Source: a bacterium (GTDB taxonomy: Bacteria; JAMCPX01). Taken from it: DNA of 56,147 nucleotides. Made by a program: the position numbers and the translations under genes. The first letter of the stretch is position 1; each line of letters begins with the position of its first letter. The DNA lies in the NCBI GenBank assembly GCA_021792615.1, contig JAJYUJ010000018.1, positions 1-56,147 of the forward strand, read 5' to 3'. Positions 1-8,149 of this stretch are shown here, piece by piece. Under the pieces are notes generated by a model, which worked only from the letters and a program-made list of their open reading frames with translations, did no database searches and had not been told where the DNA came from.

Positions 1-45
1 TATTTTTATTCTGTTCCATTATCCCTCTACCCTTTTCAAATGTCC

Positions 46-63
46 ACTAGCCAACTGGCTAGT
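46..63. repeat. short perfect inverted repeat
   Basis: ACTAGCC and GGCTAGT form a 7-bp perfect stem around a 4-base loop, followed on the plus strand by CTTGTTTTTG. It could be the terminator of a plus-strand gene left of the window or a dimeric operator. The stem is short, so the role is open. The rest of the first 132 bases shows no gene. Confidence 0.35.
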
Positions 64-132
64 CTTGTTTTTGCAACGTATTTAAATATAAGGGCTTTTT
101 AAATTTGATGATTTTTGCTGGTTTTCAGAAGT

Positions 133-663
133 TTAGAATACTCCGTTCTCAAGCTCCTTGACCTTATTGAGAAACTCAGTTCTGTTGGAAACATAAAATG
201 TGTCGTAGAGATGGGAGAGATGATATTTAACGTTACAGGTTTTAAGGTTAGCGAGCCGTGCTATTTCGTTATTGCTGAATCCCTTGCTTAGATACGAAAT
301 GATCTTGAACTCATTTAAAGAAATCTTGTATTCGGATTTCAGGATTTTGAATAAATCCATCTTCCTCAATCTTCTCTTAGTCAGGGTCATAAGATAGAAC
401 TTGTTTTTACCGATCGTTACCACCTTTATCATAAGAAAAAACTGGGAATCATGGTTGGACTGTATTCTCATCACTGCTCTTTTTCTCTTACCCATATTGT
501 GGATATATTTTGACAAAACTGCAGATCGATCTGTTCCGAAGCATTTGTGGAAAAGGTGTTCGAACCTGCTGTTTTCCAAAACAACATTAAAAGAGCTGTC
601 CACAAGGGCAACACCCTGTTCGAGATACTCAAGAATATCTATAGGAAAAACATCTTGTTTCAT
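133..663 (-). CDS. PAS-like / LuxR-type (GerE HTH) transcriptional regulator
   Basis: This is a 176-residue protein. The N-terminal part (about residues 8-95) has the look of a small PAS-like sensor fold (IDILEYLEQGVALVDSSFNV). The C-terminal 60 residues are a LuxR/GerE helix-turn-helix, with LSKGFSNNEIARLANLKTC as the recognition region and VKYHLSHLYDTFYVSNRTEF after it. I start it at the ATG at 663 because AGGAGAG lies just upstream. An in-frame ATG at 717 lacks this site. No receiver Asp pattern is seen, so it is probably a one-component regulator rather than a two-component response regulator. The ligand is unknown. It is a single gene, separated from the outer-membrane protein gene upstream by a terminator. 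Confidence 0.72.
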   Translation of the reverse strand: MKQDVFPIDILEYLEQGVALVDSSFNVVLENSRFEHLFHKCFGTDRSAVLSKYIHNMGKRKRAVMRIQSNHDSQFFLMIKVVTIGKNKFYLMTLTKRRLRKMDLFKILKSEYKISLNEFKIISYLSKGFSNNEIARLANLKTCNVKYHLSHLYDTFYVSNRTEFLNKVKELENGVF

Positions 664-743
664 ATCTCTCCTATCCTTATAATCATAGCGTAATTTTTCG
701 GAAACTGAAAGTATCATGGTAATCTATTTTCTATCACGGGACG

Positions 744-764
744 ACTTACAGATTACTTACAGAT
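744..764. promoter_or_regulatory. tandem 10-bp direct repeat, possible operator
   Basis: ACTTACAGAT occurs twice (744-753 and 755-764) with an 11-bp period, one helical turn, about 80 bp upstream of the LuxR-type regulator start. That geometry suits a protein bound twice on one face of the DNA, perhaps autoregulation. The function is inferred from position only. Confidence 0.3.
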
Positions 765-841
765 CGCGATAAATTGACCAATCCTTTGTTTCGGAGACAG
801 TCTGTCCTCAACGGGAAAAAGACAGCATTGAAGGTGAATTG

Positions 842-869
842 AAAAAAGGCGAGGCAGTGCCTCGCCTTT
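842..869 (-). terminator. Rho-independent terminator of the outer-membrane protein gene
   Basis: An 11-bp perfect stem (AAAGGCGAGGC with GCCTCGCCTTT) and a 3-base loop is followed on the minus strand by a T-run. It lies 18 bases past the stop codon at 887. Confidence 0.85.
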
Positions 870-886
870 AAGAACGGTTTTAGATT

Positions 887-1507
887 TTAATTAAAATAAT
901 AGTGTATACCGGCTTGCAGGAAGTCTGCGGTATTGAAACCAAGGTTATCGCCTGCAAAGTGATCTCCGCTACCCGAGTATGATTGATAACCAAGTCCTAA
1001 TTCTATATTGAATCCGAGTTCTGGTAACTGGGGTATAAAGAACTCGGGTCCTGCAAAGAAATTCACCCCTGTTCCTATCAATACCCCATTAGCTTTAGAA
1101 TCTACATCTGTGTACATTAATGACATGCCAGCATTGAAGTTTACATACTGCTTCGATATGATGGCATAAAATGCTTTTAGACCCACATCAAATACGTTTG
1201 TGTCACCGCCGATCGGACCTGCATATTGATTCCCTCCAAGATCGAACTCACCGCCGATAGGGCCTATCAGGACTCGAAAAGAAATATCCGAGGGAGCTTC
1301 GGAAGTACCGGGGAAATTAGGTGATACATACATTTGCTTGTTAAATCCTACACCAAACCTGGGAGTCCACTTGGATATACCGGTATCCTGTCTCATCTGA
1401 TACCTTTGCCCCGGATCATTTTGTCTGCTTACATAACCCGCTTTTGCCGAAACTGTTAAACCGAGAATCATCAATGATGCAATAACGCTTACGCTTAATT
1501 TTTTCAT
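887..1507 (-). CDS. secreted outer-membrane beta-barrel-like protein
   Basis: A 206-residue protein. It has a clear Sec signal peptide (MKKLSVSVIASLMILGL..., probable cleavage at SAKA-G near residue 24). The mature part is rich in alternating aromatic, Gly and hydrophobic residues (FRVLIGPIGGEFDLG, LGFNIELGLGYQSY) and ends in AGIHYYFN, an aromatic C-terminal strand typical of outer-membrane barrels. Its size suits an 8-stranded barrel of the OmpA/OmpW type. The start at 1507 is set by TAAAGGAGG upstream; a further in-frame start 9 codons upstream is unlikely. It has its own terminator, so it is probably monocistronic. No specific transport role can be assigned. Confidence 0.72.
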   Translation of the reverse strand: MKKLSVSVIASLMILGLTVSAKAGYVSRQNDPGQRYQMRQDTGISKWTPRFGVGFNKQMYVSPNFPGTSEAPSDISFRVLIGPIGGEFDLGGNQYAGPIGGDTNVFDVGLKAFYAIISKQYVNFNAGMSLMYTDVDSKANGVLIGTGVNFFAGPEFFIPQLPELGFNIELGLGYQSYSGSGDHFAGDNLGFNTADFLQAGIHYYFN

Positions 1508-1567
1508 TTTTCCTCCTTTAAAGATATTTGTCATATCTATATCCCTTTTTTACATGGTTTGTCAAAA

Positions 1568-1789
1568 CTATTTTGCAGGGCTTTTCATGCAATCCGCACA
1601 CACGACTATCGTCTTCGGCACGACAAGTTTCAGATAACTCGAGTCGGGTTTATCCTGTTCATTACTTGCTATCGTAACCGGTTCCGTATCCCCGGTAACC
1701 TCGATATAGTAATCGACAATACAATGATCTTTAAAATGGATGGTTTGATGAACAGGCCTGCCGCACTTTGAGCAGTAAAGGACCGACAT
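1568..1789 (-). CDS. small protein with two CxxC pairs (putative zinc-binding)
   Basis: A 73-residue protein that I do not recognise. It begins MSVLYCSKCGRP and ends near VVCADCMKSP, so C6/C9 and C64/C67 could form one four-Cys zinc site or rubredoxin-like knuckle bringing the two ends together. It begins 17 bases after the stop codon of the LapA/LapB-like gene and is co-directional, so it is probably the last gene of that operon. The ribosome-binding site is weak (GGGAC). Reading the frame further upstream to 1921 would overlap the LapB-like zinc ribbon in another frame and is unlikely. The Cys pairs and position support a real gene; the function is unknown. Confidence 0.6.
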   Translation of the reverse strand: MSVLYCSKCGRPVHQTIHFKDHCIVDYYIEVTGDTEPVTIASNEQDKPDSSYLKLVVPKTIVVCADCMKSPAK

Positions 1790-1806
1790 TCTATGTCCCG
1801 ATCGAA

Positions 1807-3162
1807 TTATACGGGCAGATTGCGGAGCTTGGATGGTACAGGTTTGAAAGATTCCAGTTCTTTGCTTGTTTTCAGTGTCAGGCTGCCGGCAATCGTACAC
1901 ACCTGACATTCTGCCGTCCATACAAATGCTTCATGCCCGCAATGAGGGCACACGTACGGAAACTTTAATTGTATACCGCCCGCCTGGGTGGATTTCAATT
2001 TTTTATATGCCGAGGAATAATCTCCTCTTTTCGCCAATAGTTCCGCATTGAGTATCTCTGTCGACGGTATGCGTATCCATTTATTATCGAGATAGGAGAG
2101 CTGCTCGGAAGCATCATCGACCATTTCGAGCCGGAGCAGAAGCTTCGCAAACATAATTCTCGTCAGCAGGTCGTCCGGGCCGTCGGACAGCAATCTCCGG
2201 TAAAACCGGATCAGCTCGAAAGGATTGTCATGCTTCAGATAAATATCCTCCATCCTGATCAGGAATACCGCATTGTGCGTCATTGCATACCCTGCCTCCC
2301 ATTCCTCGATGGCCTTTTCCATTTCACCTTTGTTGTTCAGCAGTATTTCCCCGCTTGTTATGTATGCGGGTACAAATTCCGGATTGAGTTTCTTTACATC
2401 ACCGAGTTTTTTCAGTGCAAGGTCAGCGTCACCGCTCTGAAGGATTGCAACTGCGTATTGATATTTCAGTTCTCCCAGCCTCAGCCGCTGCTCTTTATAA
2501 TCCTGCGTCCCTTTCGCAAGCTTCATGATAATCTTATGCGTCCTGTAAGCCTCTTCCGCTTTTTCTGCTGCTATATAGGCATCTCTCAGGAGAGAGAGGA
2601 AATAGGTATTTTCTTCCTCTATGCTCACCAGTTTTTTCCCCACATCTATCATACTGTTCAGTTCTTTCGTCAGAGCGTATACCCTGTACAGGAGGAGAAG
2701 GAGCGGTATATTTTCGGGATCCTGATATTTAATTTTTAACAATATTTTCAATGCGCCCGGATTATCCTTGAGCATGAGATAAGATTCCGACAGTTTGATG
2801 TGCGCTTTTATGTTGAAAGGATTTTTCGCAATGGCATCTATGAAATAAGATTTGGCCTTTTCTGCGTCTCCTTTCATGAGTTCAAAATTACCTTTCTCCA
2901 CCAGCGATACGCTCAGGCTCTCCTTGTTCGTCTGGTTCTTTATCTGCCAGTCCCTGTAAATCCTGCTTGCCTCCCGGATAAGGCTGACAAGCGCCATCAA
3001 AAGCATACCGAGTATGAAAGAGGCTATAACGACGGCAGATGCCGTCGTATGAATGGATGTTGTCCTTGACAGAAAGAGTTCTATCTCTTTTCCATTGAAC
3101 AGCGAAAGATACCCGAACAAAAAAAGTATAACAATCAGTAAAAATACCATTGCCTGATACAT
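1807..3162 (-). CDS. LapA/LapB-like fusion: two TM segments, TPR domain, C-terminal zinc ribbon
   Basis: About 451 residues. Two hydrophobic helices near the N-terminus (QAMVFLLIVILFLFGYL and ASAVVIASFILGMLLMALV) with a short loop resemble LapA/DUF1049. A long TPR region follows (about residues 65-390; repeats such as AEKAKSYFIDAIAKNPFNIKAHIKLSES). The C-terminus has a rubredoxin-like CPHCG...CQVC knuckle as in LapB/YciM. In E. coli LapA and LapB are separate proteins that control LpxC turnover and LPS synthesis at the inner membrane. Here the parts appear in one chain. Start at ATG 3162 with AGGTGA upstream; GTG at 3171, next to the rlmH stop, is an alternative. It is co-oriented with rlmH. 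An LPS-related role is inferred from architecture. Confidence 0.72.
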   Translation of the reverse strand: MYQAMVFLLIVILFLFGYLSLFNGKEIELFLSRTTSIHTTASAVVIASFILGMLLMALVSLIREASRIYRDWQIKNQTNKESLSVSLVEKGNFELMKGDAEKAKSYFIDAIAKNPFNIKAHIKLSESYLMLKDNPGALKILLKIKYQDPENIPLLLLLYRVYALTKELNSMIDVGKKLVSIEEENTYFLSLLRDAYIAAEKAEEAYRTHKIIMKLAKGTQDYKEQRLRLGELKYQYAVAILQSGDADLALKKLGDVKKLNPEFVPAYITSGEILLNNKGEMEKAIEEWEAGYAMTHNAVFLIRMEDIYLKHDNPFELIRFYRRLLSDGPDDLLTRIMFAKLLLRLEMVDDASEQLSYLDNKWIRIPSTEILNAELLAKRGDYSSAYKKLKSTQAGGIQLKFPYVCPHCGHEAFVWTAECQVCTIAGSLTLKTSKELESFKPVPSKLRNLPV

Positions 3163-3171
3163 TTTCTTCAC

Positions 3172-3636
3172 CTATTTATGATACGGCAACCCATGCATTA
3201 TTGAAAAAGCCCTATAAACCTGTTCTGCGATTATGACCAAGGTCAGCTCATGGGGAAAGGTCATGGGCGATAACGACAACACAGTATCCGCCCCCTGTTT
3301 CACAGAACTATCAATACCTACGGGTCCGCCAATTATTATATTCATAATCTTTATGCCGCTTAGTATACGCTTATTTAAAAAGTTTGCAAATAACTCCGAA
3401 CTCATCGTTTTGCCGCCTTTATCAAGAACAATATTATAGCAGCCTTCCATAAGTTCTACCAGTTTTTTTGCTTCCTTTCTCAAAGCACTGATCTCTGAGT
3501 TTGATGTAAGCGGTTCCTGCCGGATCGTCTTTAACGATATTGCTGAATACTTTCTTATCCTTTCAAAATAGCGTTCGGTCAGCTTCTGCACATGTTCATC
3601 TTTCGGCAATCCGACGGATACTATCGTGATGAACAT
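3172..3636 (-). CDS. rlmH: 23S rRNA (pseudouridine-1915 N3)-methyltransferase RlmH
   Basis: 154 residues, the normal family length. It is a SPOUT methyltransferase that uses SAM to methylate pseudouridine 1915 in helix 69 of 23S rRNA on assembled 70S ribosomes. The family hallmarks are present: a start MFITIVSVG, the knot region IIGGPVGIDSSV with the Gly-rich SAM loop, the LSPMTFPHELT segment, and the C-terminal RAFSIMHGLPYHK. I choose ATG 3636, two bases after the rsfS stop codon; upstream in-frame codons overlap rsfS and add non-homologous residues. The pairing rsfS-rlmH is widely conserved and places both in late ribosome maturation and silencing. Confidence 0.95.
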   Translation of the reverse strand: MFITIVSVGLPKDEHVQKLTERYFERIRKYSAISLKTIRQEPLTSNSEISALRKEAKKLVELMEGCYNIVLDKGGKTMSSELFANFLNKRILSGIKIMNIIIGGPVGIDSSVKQGADTVLSLSPMTFPHELTLVIIAEQVYRAFSIMHGLPYHK

Positions 3637-3638
3637 TA

Positions 3639-3941
3639 TTATTCTATCACAGCCCTCTGGGCATCCGACCACAACCCGTCTATGTCATAATACGATCTCA
3701 TGGTATCAAGAAAGATATGCACGACGATATCGTCATAATCCACAACGATCCAGGCACCGGTCTTCTCTCCTTCCACGCCCTGAGGTTTGATCCCGGTCTT
3801 GCCGAGTTCATCCATGACATACCCTGCAACGGCACGGGATTGCCTATCGGATTTAACGGAACAGATTATAAAATAATCAACGATGCTTACATGCTTCCTC
3901 ATATCTATAACAACGACATCTTCCGCCAGTTTGTCGGACAA
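3639..3941 (-). CDS. rsfS: ribosomal silencing factor RsfS (Iojap family)
   Basis: RsfS binds uL14 and blocks joining of the 30S and 50S subunits in starvation. The family core is clear: AEDVVVIDMRKHVSIVDYFIICS, then SDRQSRAVAGYVMDEL, and WIVVDYDDIVVHIFLDTMRSYYDIDGLW. The annotated TTG at 3941 gives 100 residues but has no ribosome-binding site, and family-like sequence (QELIKKIKTLL) continues upstream in the same frame. No ATG, GTG or TTG is available there. ATT codons at 3978-3980 or 3984-3986 lie downstream of a GGAG at 3997-4000 and overlap or abut the nadD stop, so a rare ATT start is plausible. The product identity is secure; the start is not. Confidence 0.92.
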   Translation of the reverse strand: MSDKLAEDVVVIDMRKHVSIVDYFIICSVKSDRQSRAVAGYVMDELGKTGIKPQGVEGEKTGAWIVVDYDDIVVHIFLDTMRSYYDIDGLWSDAQRAVIE

Positions 3942-3981
3942 CAGCGTCTTGATTTTTTTTATAAGTTCCTGCGTGGGAATA

Positions 3982-4653
3982 CTAATAGTACAGTCGCTCC
4001 TTTTCTATATATTCTATTACCGGATCCGGCGTAAGATAACGGATCGACCTGTGCTGCCGGACAAGTGCCCTTATCCCGCTTGATGAAATATCAAGCACCG
4101 GCAAAGAAGACAGGTAAACCTTTTTTCCGTTTTTATGCATCAAAATTCCTTCTTTTTCTTTATACCAGAATTCATTCTTGAGGTCAACCGGCACAAGCTG
4201 CTCCAGATTTGCGGAGGTGATGTGTCTCGTTACGACTATCATATTACACAGGGAAAAAATGAGCGATGGCGAATTCCACGTGTTTATATGCGCAAAATCG
4301 TCTTCGCCGAGGATAAAGCTCAACCCGGTATCGCTGCCGTATTTCTGCACAAGAGCCTGCAGGGTCCTGTACGTGTAGGACGGTGCAGGAAGGCGTTCTT
4401 CGATATCTTCGAGTATAAAACCGGGGTTGCTTTGGATCGCCACGGCGGTCATTTCTTTTCTATGGCGGTATTCCAGCACAGACTCCGCAGTCTTGTGCGG
4501 CGGCACGAAGGTCGGAATAAACAGGACATTATCGAGGGAGAACCGCTGCCGTATTTCTTCAGCCCCCCGCAGATGGCCTATGTGTATGGGGTTGAAGCTG
4601 CCCCCGAGGATGCCGAGCCCGCTCATAATCTTATACTTTTTCCCCGCATGCAA
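3982..4653 (-). CDS. nadD: nicotinate-nucleotide adenylyltransferase NadD
   Basis: NadD joins nicotinate mononucleotide and ATP to form deamido-NAD in NAD synthesis. The nucleotidyltransferase signature GGSFNPIHIGHL is near the N-terminus, followed by FIPTFVPPHK, and the C-terminal ISSSGIRALVRQ is the (I/V)SST-x-IR motif. Two starts are possible: TTG 4653 (223 residues, AAGGGAATAGGG upstream inside the end of proA) or ATG 4626 (214 residues, starting MSGLGILGGSFN, which fits the family N-terminus better). The gene sits between proA and rsfS in a tightly packed minus-strand operon. Confidence 0.93.
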   Translation of the reverse strand: MHAGKKYKIMSGLGILGGSFNPIHIGHLRGAEEIRQRFSLDNVLFIPTFVPPHKTAESVLEYRHRKEMTAVAIQSNPGFILEDIEERLPAPSYTYRTLQALVQKYGSDTGLSFILGEDDFAHINTWNSPSLIFSLCNMIVVTRHITSANLEQLVPVDLKNEFWYKEKEGILMHKNGKKVYLSSLPVLDISSSGIRALVRQHRSIRYLTPDPVIEYIEKERLYY

Positions 4654-4657
4654 TACC

Positions 4658-5911
4658 CTATTCCCTTACCTGACCACTGCCCATGATGACGAACTTCTGT
4701 GCGGTCAGCTCCTCAAGCCCCATGGGCCCGAATGCATGCAGCTTCGAAGTCGATATGCCTATCTCGGCTCCAAGCCCGAGCTGGAACCCGTCGCTGAACC
4801 TCGTTGATGCATTGACCAGCACGGTCGATGAATCCACCTCCCGGAAAAACCTCATAGAGTGTCCGACATTACTCGTTACGATAGAATCCGTATGATGCGA
4901 CCCGTAATGGTTGATATGCCCGATAGCCTGATCCAGCGAATCCACAACCTTTACCGAAAGGATAAGGTCAAGATACTCCGTAAACCAATCCTGTTCTGTT
5001 GCCGGCTTTATATCATGAACAATACCCCGCGTTCTCTCACACCCCCGGATCTCGACCCCAGCTTTTTTATACAGGGTTATCATCTCCGGCAGGAACTGCC
5101 CTGCGATATCCTTGTGGACAAGCATGGTCTCCATGGCATTGCAAACACCCGGCCTTTGGACTTTTGCATTGAAGCAGACTGCCTTTGCCATGTCTTTATC
5201 CGCATCCGCATCGACGAAAACATGACAAATACCTTTGTAGTGTTTCAACACCGGGATGCGCGAATGCTCTGCAACCGCCCGTATCAGTGACTCTCCGCCC
5301 CTCGGTATGACAAGATCGATGAGTTCATCCTGCTTCAAAAATTCATACAGCACATCTTTATCTGTCGTATCGATGAACTGAATGGCTTCGGACGGGAGAT
5401 CCGCCTTTTTCAAGGCATCGGACAGCACAACGGCAATCGCCCTGTTCGAATTGATTGCCTCGGAACCGCCCTTGAGGATCACGGCATTCCCCGATTTGAT
5501 ACACAAAGCAGAGGCATCCGCCGTAACATTCGGTCTCGCTTCGTATATCATCAGGATAACGCCGAGGGGGATGCGCATCCTGCCGACCAGCAGACCGTTC
5601 GGCCGTGTCCACGCCTTCGTGATCTCGCCGACCGGGTCTTTCAGCGCTTTGACCTCGCGGATGCTGTCGATCATGGACTTGAGTGTCTTTTCCGTAATCG
5701 TAAGCCTGTCGATGAAAGCGCTCTGCAATCCCTGCTTTTTTGCAGCACCGACATCGATATCGTTCGCTTCCCGGATCAATGCGCTGTTCTGCAAAAGCCC
5801 TTCAGCCATATATTCAAGCGCTGCATCTTTTTTTGCCGTGCCTGCAGCACCGAGTTTCAGTCCCGCGTATTTCGCCTTTTGAGCTATGCCGGTGACATCG
5901 CTTTTATTCAT
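4658..5911 (-). CDS. proA: gamma-glutamyl phosphate reductase ProA
   Basis: 417 residues, the normal length. It is an aldehyde-dehydrogenase-fold enzyme reducing gamma-glutamyl phosphate to glutamate semialdehyde with NADPH, the second step of proline synthesis. The catalytic Cys lies in VQRPGVCNAMETMLV. Other family segments are PLGVILMIYEARPNVT, GNAVILKGGSEA, DLVIPRGGESLI and, near the end, FSDGFQLGLGAEIGISTSKLHA (shortened here to its ends FSDGFQ and IGISTSKLHA as landmarks). ATG at 5911 is preceded by AAGGATTG. proB lies directly upstream on the same strand with 104 bases between them, in which I see no gene. Confidence 0.96.
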   Translation of the reverse strand: MNKSDVTGIAQKAKYAGLKLGAAGTAKKDAALEYMAEGLLQNSALIREANDIDVGAAKKQGLQSAFIDRLTITEKTLKSMIDSIREVKALKDPVGEITKAWTRPNGLLVGRMRIPLGVILMIYEARPNVTADASALCIKSGNAVILKGGSEAINSNRAIAVVLSDALKKADLPSEAIQFIDTTDKDVLYEFLKQDELIDLVIPRGGESLIRAVAEHSRIPVLKHYKGICHVFVDADADKDMAKAVCFNAKVQRPGVCNAMETMLVHKDIAGQFLPEMITLYKKAGVEIRGCERTRGIVHDIKPATEQDWFTEYLDLILSVKVVDSLDQAIGHINHYGSHHTDSIVTSNVGHSMRFFREVDSSTVLVNASTRFSDGFQLGLGAEIGISTSKLHAFGPMGLEELTAQKFVIMGSGQVRE

Positions 5912-6015
5912 AGTTTCAATCCTTAATCCTCTCGTGTACAGGCCGGACGAAGCGATCCAAAGATACTATCCTCCGCGGCGCACAAGCACCGCTCCTCATG
6001 ACACCCGGACTGTTG

Positions 6016-7152
6016 CTATCTAAAAGGTACATCCTGATTGTTTATTGTCAAAATGAGGTTATCCCGGTGAATGACCTCGTCGCCTTTGGAATATCCCAGT
6101 GAACCGTTTATCTGGGATGATTTTTTGCCCTTTATCTTTCCGATCTCCGTGACGGAATAATTCGTTATCCCCCTGCCAATCTCCCTTCCGCGAACATCCG
6201 CTATACTTATGACATCTCCCTGTTTAAACGTCCCGGATACAGTCACTACACCCGCGGCAAGCAGGCTCTTCTGCTTTAACACCGCAGACAGGGCGCCCTC
6301 GTCCACGGTAATCGAGCCTGACGATTTCAAAAGGAGGCTGACCCATTTCTTGGCACCGCTTATCTTCTTCTGATTCGCAACGACAGTCGTACCGAGCCTT
6401 TCGCCGCCTTCCCGCGTAAACTGATCTGCCAGTTTTGTTACGATATTTTCTATCCTGCCGTTTGCTATCGTCGTGCTTATCCCAATCCGTGCAAGCTGAC
6501 GGGCAGCGGATATCTTGGTTTTGATGCCGCCGACACCATACCTGCTCTTGCCCTCCCCGAATATCCTGTACTGTTCTATATGTTTTATTTCATCGATAGG
6601 TTTTGCATCGCTGTAGGTATGAGGATCTCGGTCGAATATTGCATCTATATTGCTGAGGATGATAAGCCGGTCCGCATTGATCATTGCGGCAACCATCGCA
6701 GAAAGCGTATCGTTGTCCCCCACTTTTATCTCCTCGACTGCTATTGCGTCATTCTCGTTCACGACGGGGATGAAACCCTTTTCAAGCATCAGTTCCATGG
6801 ATCTCCGCGCATTGAGGTATCTTTGCCGGTCAATAAAATCCTCATGCGTAAGAAGCACCTGGGCAACGAGTTTATTGTAGGGCCTGAGGTTGGTCAGATA
6901 TGCGTTGATAAGCAGGGGCTGTCCTATGCTGGACAACACCTGCTTATTCGGAATACTGACCGGCGCGAGTGATTTCCCCGCAAGGGAGCTGCCGAATGCA
7001 ATGGCGCCCGAGGATACAATCACGACGGCGTATCCCTTTTCGATCACCTGCGCTATGTCCCTGGCAAGCGACTTGAACCTGACGGGATCCGGGGTACCGT
7101 TCTCAAGGGTTAAAACAGAACTTCCTATTTTAACAACCAGTCTTTTCATCAT
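6016..7152 (-). CDS. proB: glutamate 5-kinase ProB with C-terminal PUA domain
   Basis: About 378 residues. It phosphorylates glutamate at the gamma carboxyl, the first and feedback-regulated step of proline synthesis. The amino-acid kinase domain starts RLVVKIGSSVLT; other motifs are AIVIVSSGAIAFG-like VIVSSGAIAFGSS, PVVNENDAIAVEEI, FGDNDTLSA-like VGDNDTLSAMVA, and YGVGGIKTKISAA. The last 110 residues form a PUA domain (DEGALSAVLKQKSLLAAGV...RGITNYS), as in long-form ProB. The start is an ATGATG pair at 7152/7149; a further frame extension to 7188 overlaps obgE and is not expected. The order obgE-proB-proA is typical of deltaproteobacterial and Gram-positive blocks. Confidence 0.96.
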   Translation of the reverse strand: MMKRLVVKIGSSVLTLENGTPDPVRFKSLARDIAQVIEKGYAVVIVSSGAIAFGSSLAGKSLAPVSIPNKQVLSSIGQPLLINAYLTNLRPYNKLVAQVLLTHEDFIDRQRYLNARRSMELMLEKGFIPVVNENDAIAVEEIKVGDNDTLSAMVAAMINADRLIILSNIDAIFDRDPHTYSDAKPIDEIKHIEQYRIFGEGKSRYGVGGIKTKISAARQLARIGISTTIANGRIENIVTKLADQFTREGGERLGTTVVANQKKISGAKKWVSLLLKSSGSITVDEGALSAVLKQKSLLAAGVVTVSGTFKQGDVISIADVRGREIGRGITNYSVTEIGKIKGKKSSQINGSLGYSKGDEVIHRDNLILTINNQDVPFR

Positions 7153-7162
7153 TGTCTTTGTG

Positions 7163-8149
7163 TTACAATTTTTTCGCAATCTCATCAATCAGTTTATCGA
7201 TGCCTTCACCGCTCGCACAGGACACGGGGTAAAGATCGATAGTGTGCGTCTTGAATACCTCTTTATAATCCAACAATTGATTTCTTACAACAGGAATATC
7301 GATTTTATTGATCACAACGAGCTGATCCTTTTTAACCAGGGACCCGCCGTAACTCTGTAATTCGTTATTTATGATAAGATAGTCGTTATACGGATCGCTG
7401 TCTCTCGTTGCATCCAGTATATGGACGATGAGTTTTGTCCTCTCGATGTGTTTCAGGAACTGGTCCCCCAGCCCTTTTCCTTTATGCGCCCCCTCTATCA
7501 GTCCTGGTATGTCTGCAATGACGAAACTCTTCTCGTCCTTGTAACGCACAATACCCAGTATCGGGGCTATGGTCGTAAATGGATAATCGGCTACCTTTGG
7601 TTGAGCGTTGGACACCCTTTTGATGAGACTGGACTTACCCACGTTCGGAAATCCCACGAGTCCGACATCCGCGAGCAGTTTCAGTTCAAGCCGGATGTGC
7701 CTTTGTTGCCCCGGTCCACCGGGTTCCGACTCAAGCGGCACCTGATGGATCGAACTGACGAACCGGGAGTTTCCTTTCCCTCCCTTGCCGCCCTTTGCAA
7801 TGATGATCTCCTGACCGGGCTCCGACAGATCGGTTATAAGCCCCGCGGTGTCGGCATCGTATATCTGCGTTCCAACGGGTACCTCGATGATGCGGTCCTC
7901 GCCGTTCCTGCCGTACTTGTTCTTGCCTTTGCCGTGGACGCCGTTTTCTGCACGGTAATGCCGCACATAGCGGAAATCGATCAGGGTAGAGAGCCTCGTC
8001 GAACTGCGGATGACGATATTGCCGCCGTTTCCTCCGTCACCGCCGTCAGGGCCTCCCCTCGGTATATACTTTTCCCGTCTGAAGCTGACGCATCCGTTTC
8101 CTCCATTACCGGCCTTGATCTGGATCTCTGCAGTATCAATGAATTTCAT
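7163..8149 (-). CDS. obgE: GTPase ObgE/CgtA
   Basis: 328 residues. Obg GTPases take part in 50S assembly and the stringent response. The Gly-rich Obg domain covers residues 1-158 (KAGNGGNGCVSFRREKY, then GGDGGNGG). The G domain follows: P-loop GFPNVGKSS (166-174), switch region TTIAP, DIPGLIEGAHKGKG (G3), VINKID (G4) and SCASGEG (G5). There is no C-terminal OCT domain, so this is the short form. The start MKFIDTAEI at 8149 is canonical. It lies 389 bases downstream of rpmA; the gap holds a palindromic repeat element. Confidence 0.97.
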   Translation of the reverse strand: MKFIDTAEIQIKAGNGGNGCVSFRREKYIPRGGPDGGDGGNGGNIVIRSSTRLSTLIDFRYVRHYRAENGVHGKGKNKYGRNGEDRIIEVPVGTQIYDADTAGLITDLSEPGQEIIIAKGGKGGKGNSRFVSSIHQVPLESEPGGPGQQRHIRLELKLLADVGLVGFPNVGKSSLIKRVSNAQPKVADYPFTTIAPILGIVRYKDEKSFVIADIPGLIEGAHKGKGLGDQFLKHIERTKLIVHILDATRDSDPYNDYLIINNELQSYGGSLVKKDQLVVINKIDIPVVRNQLLDYKEVFKTHTIDLYPVSCASGEGIDKLIDEIAKKL

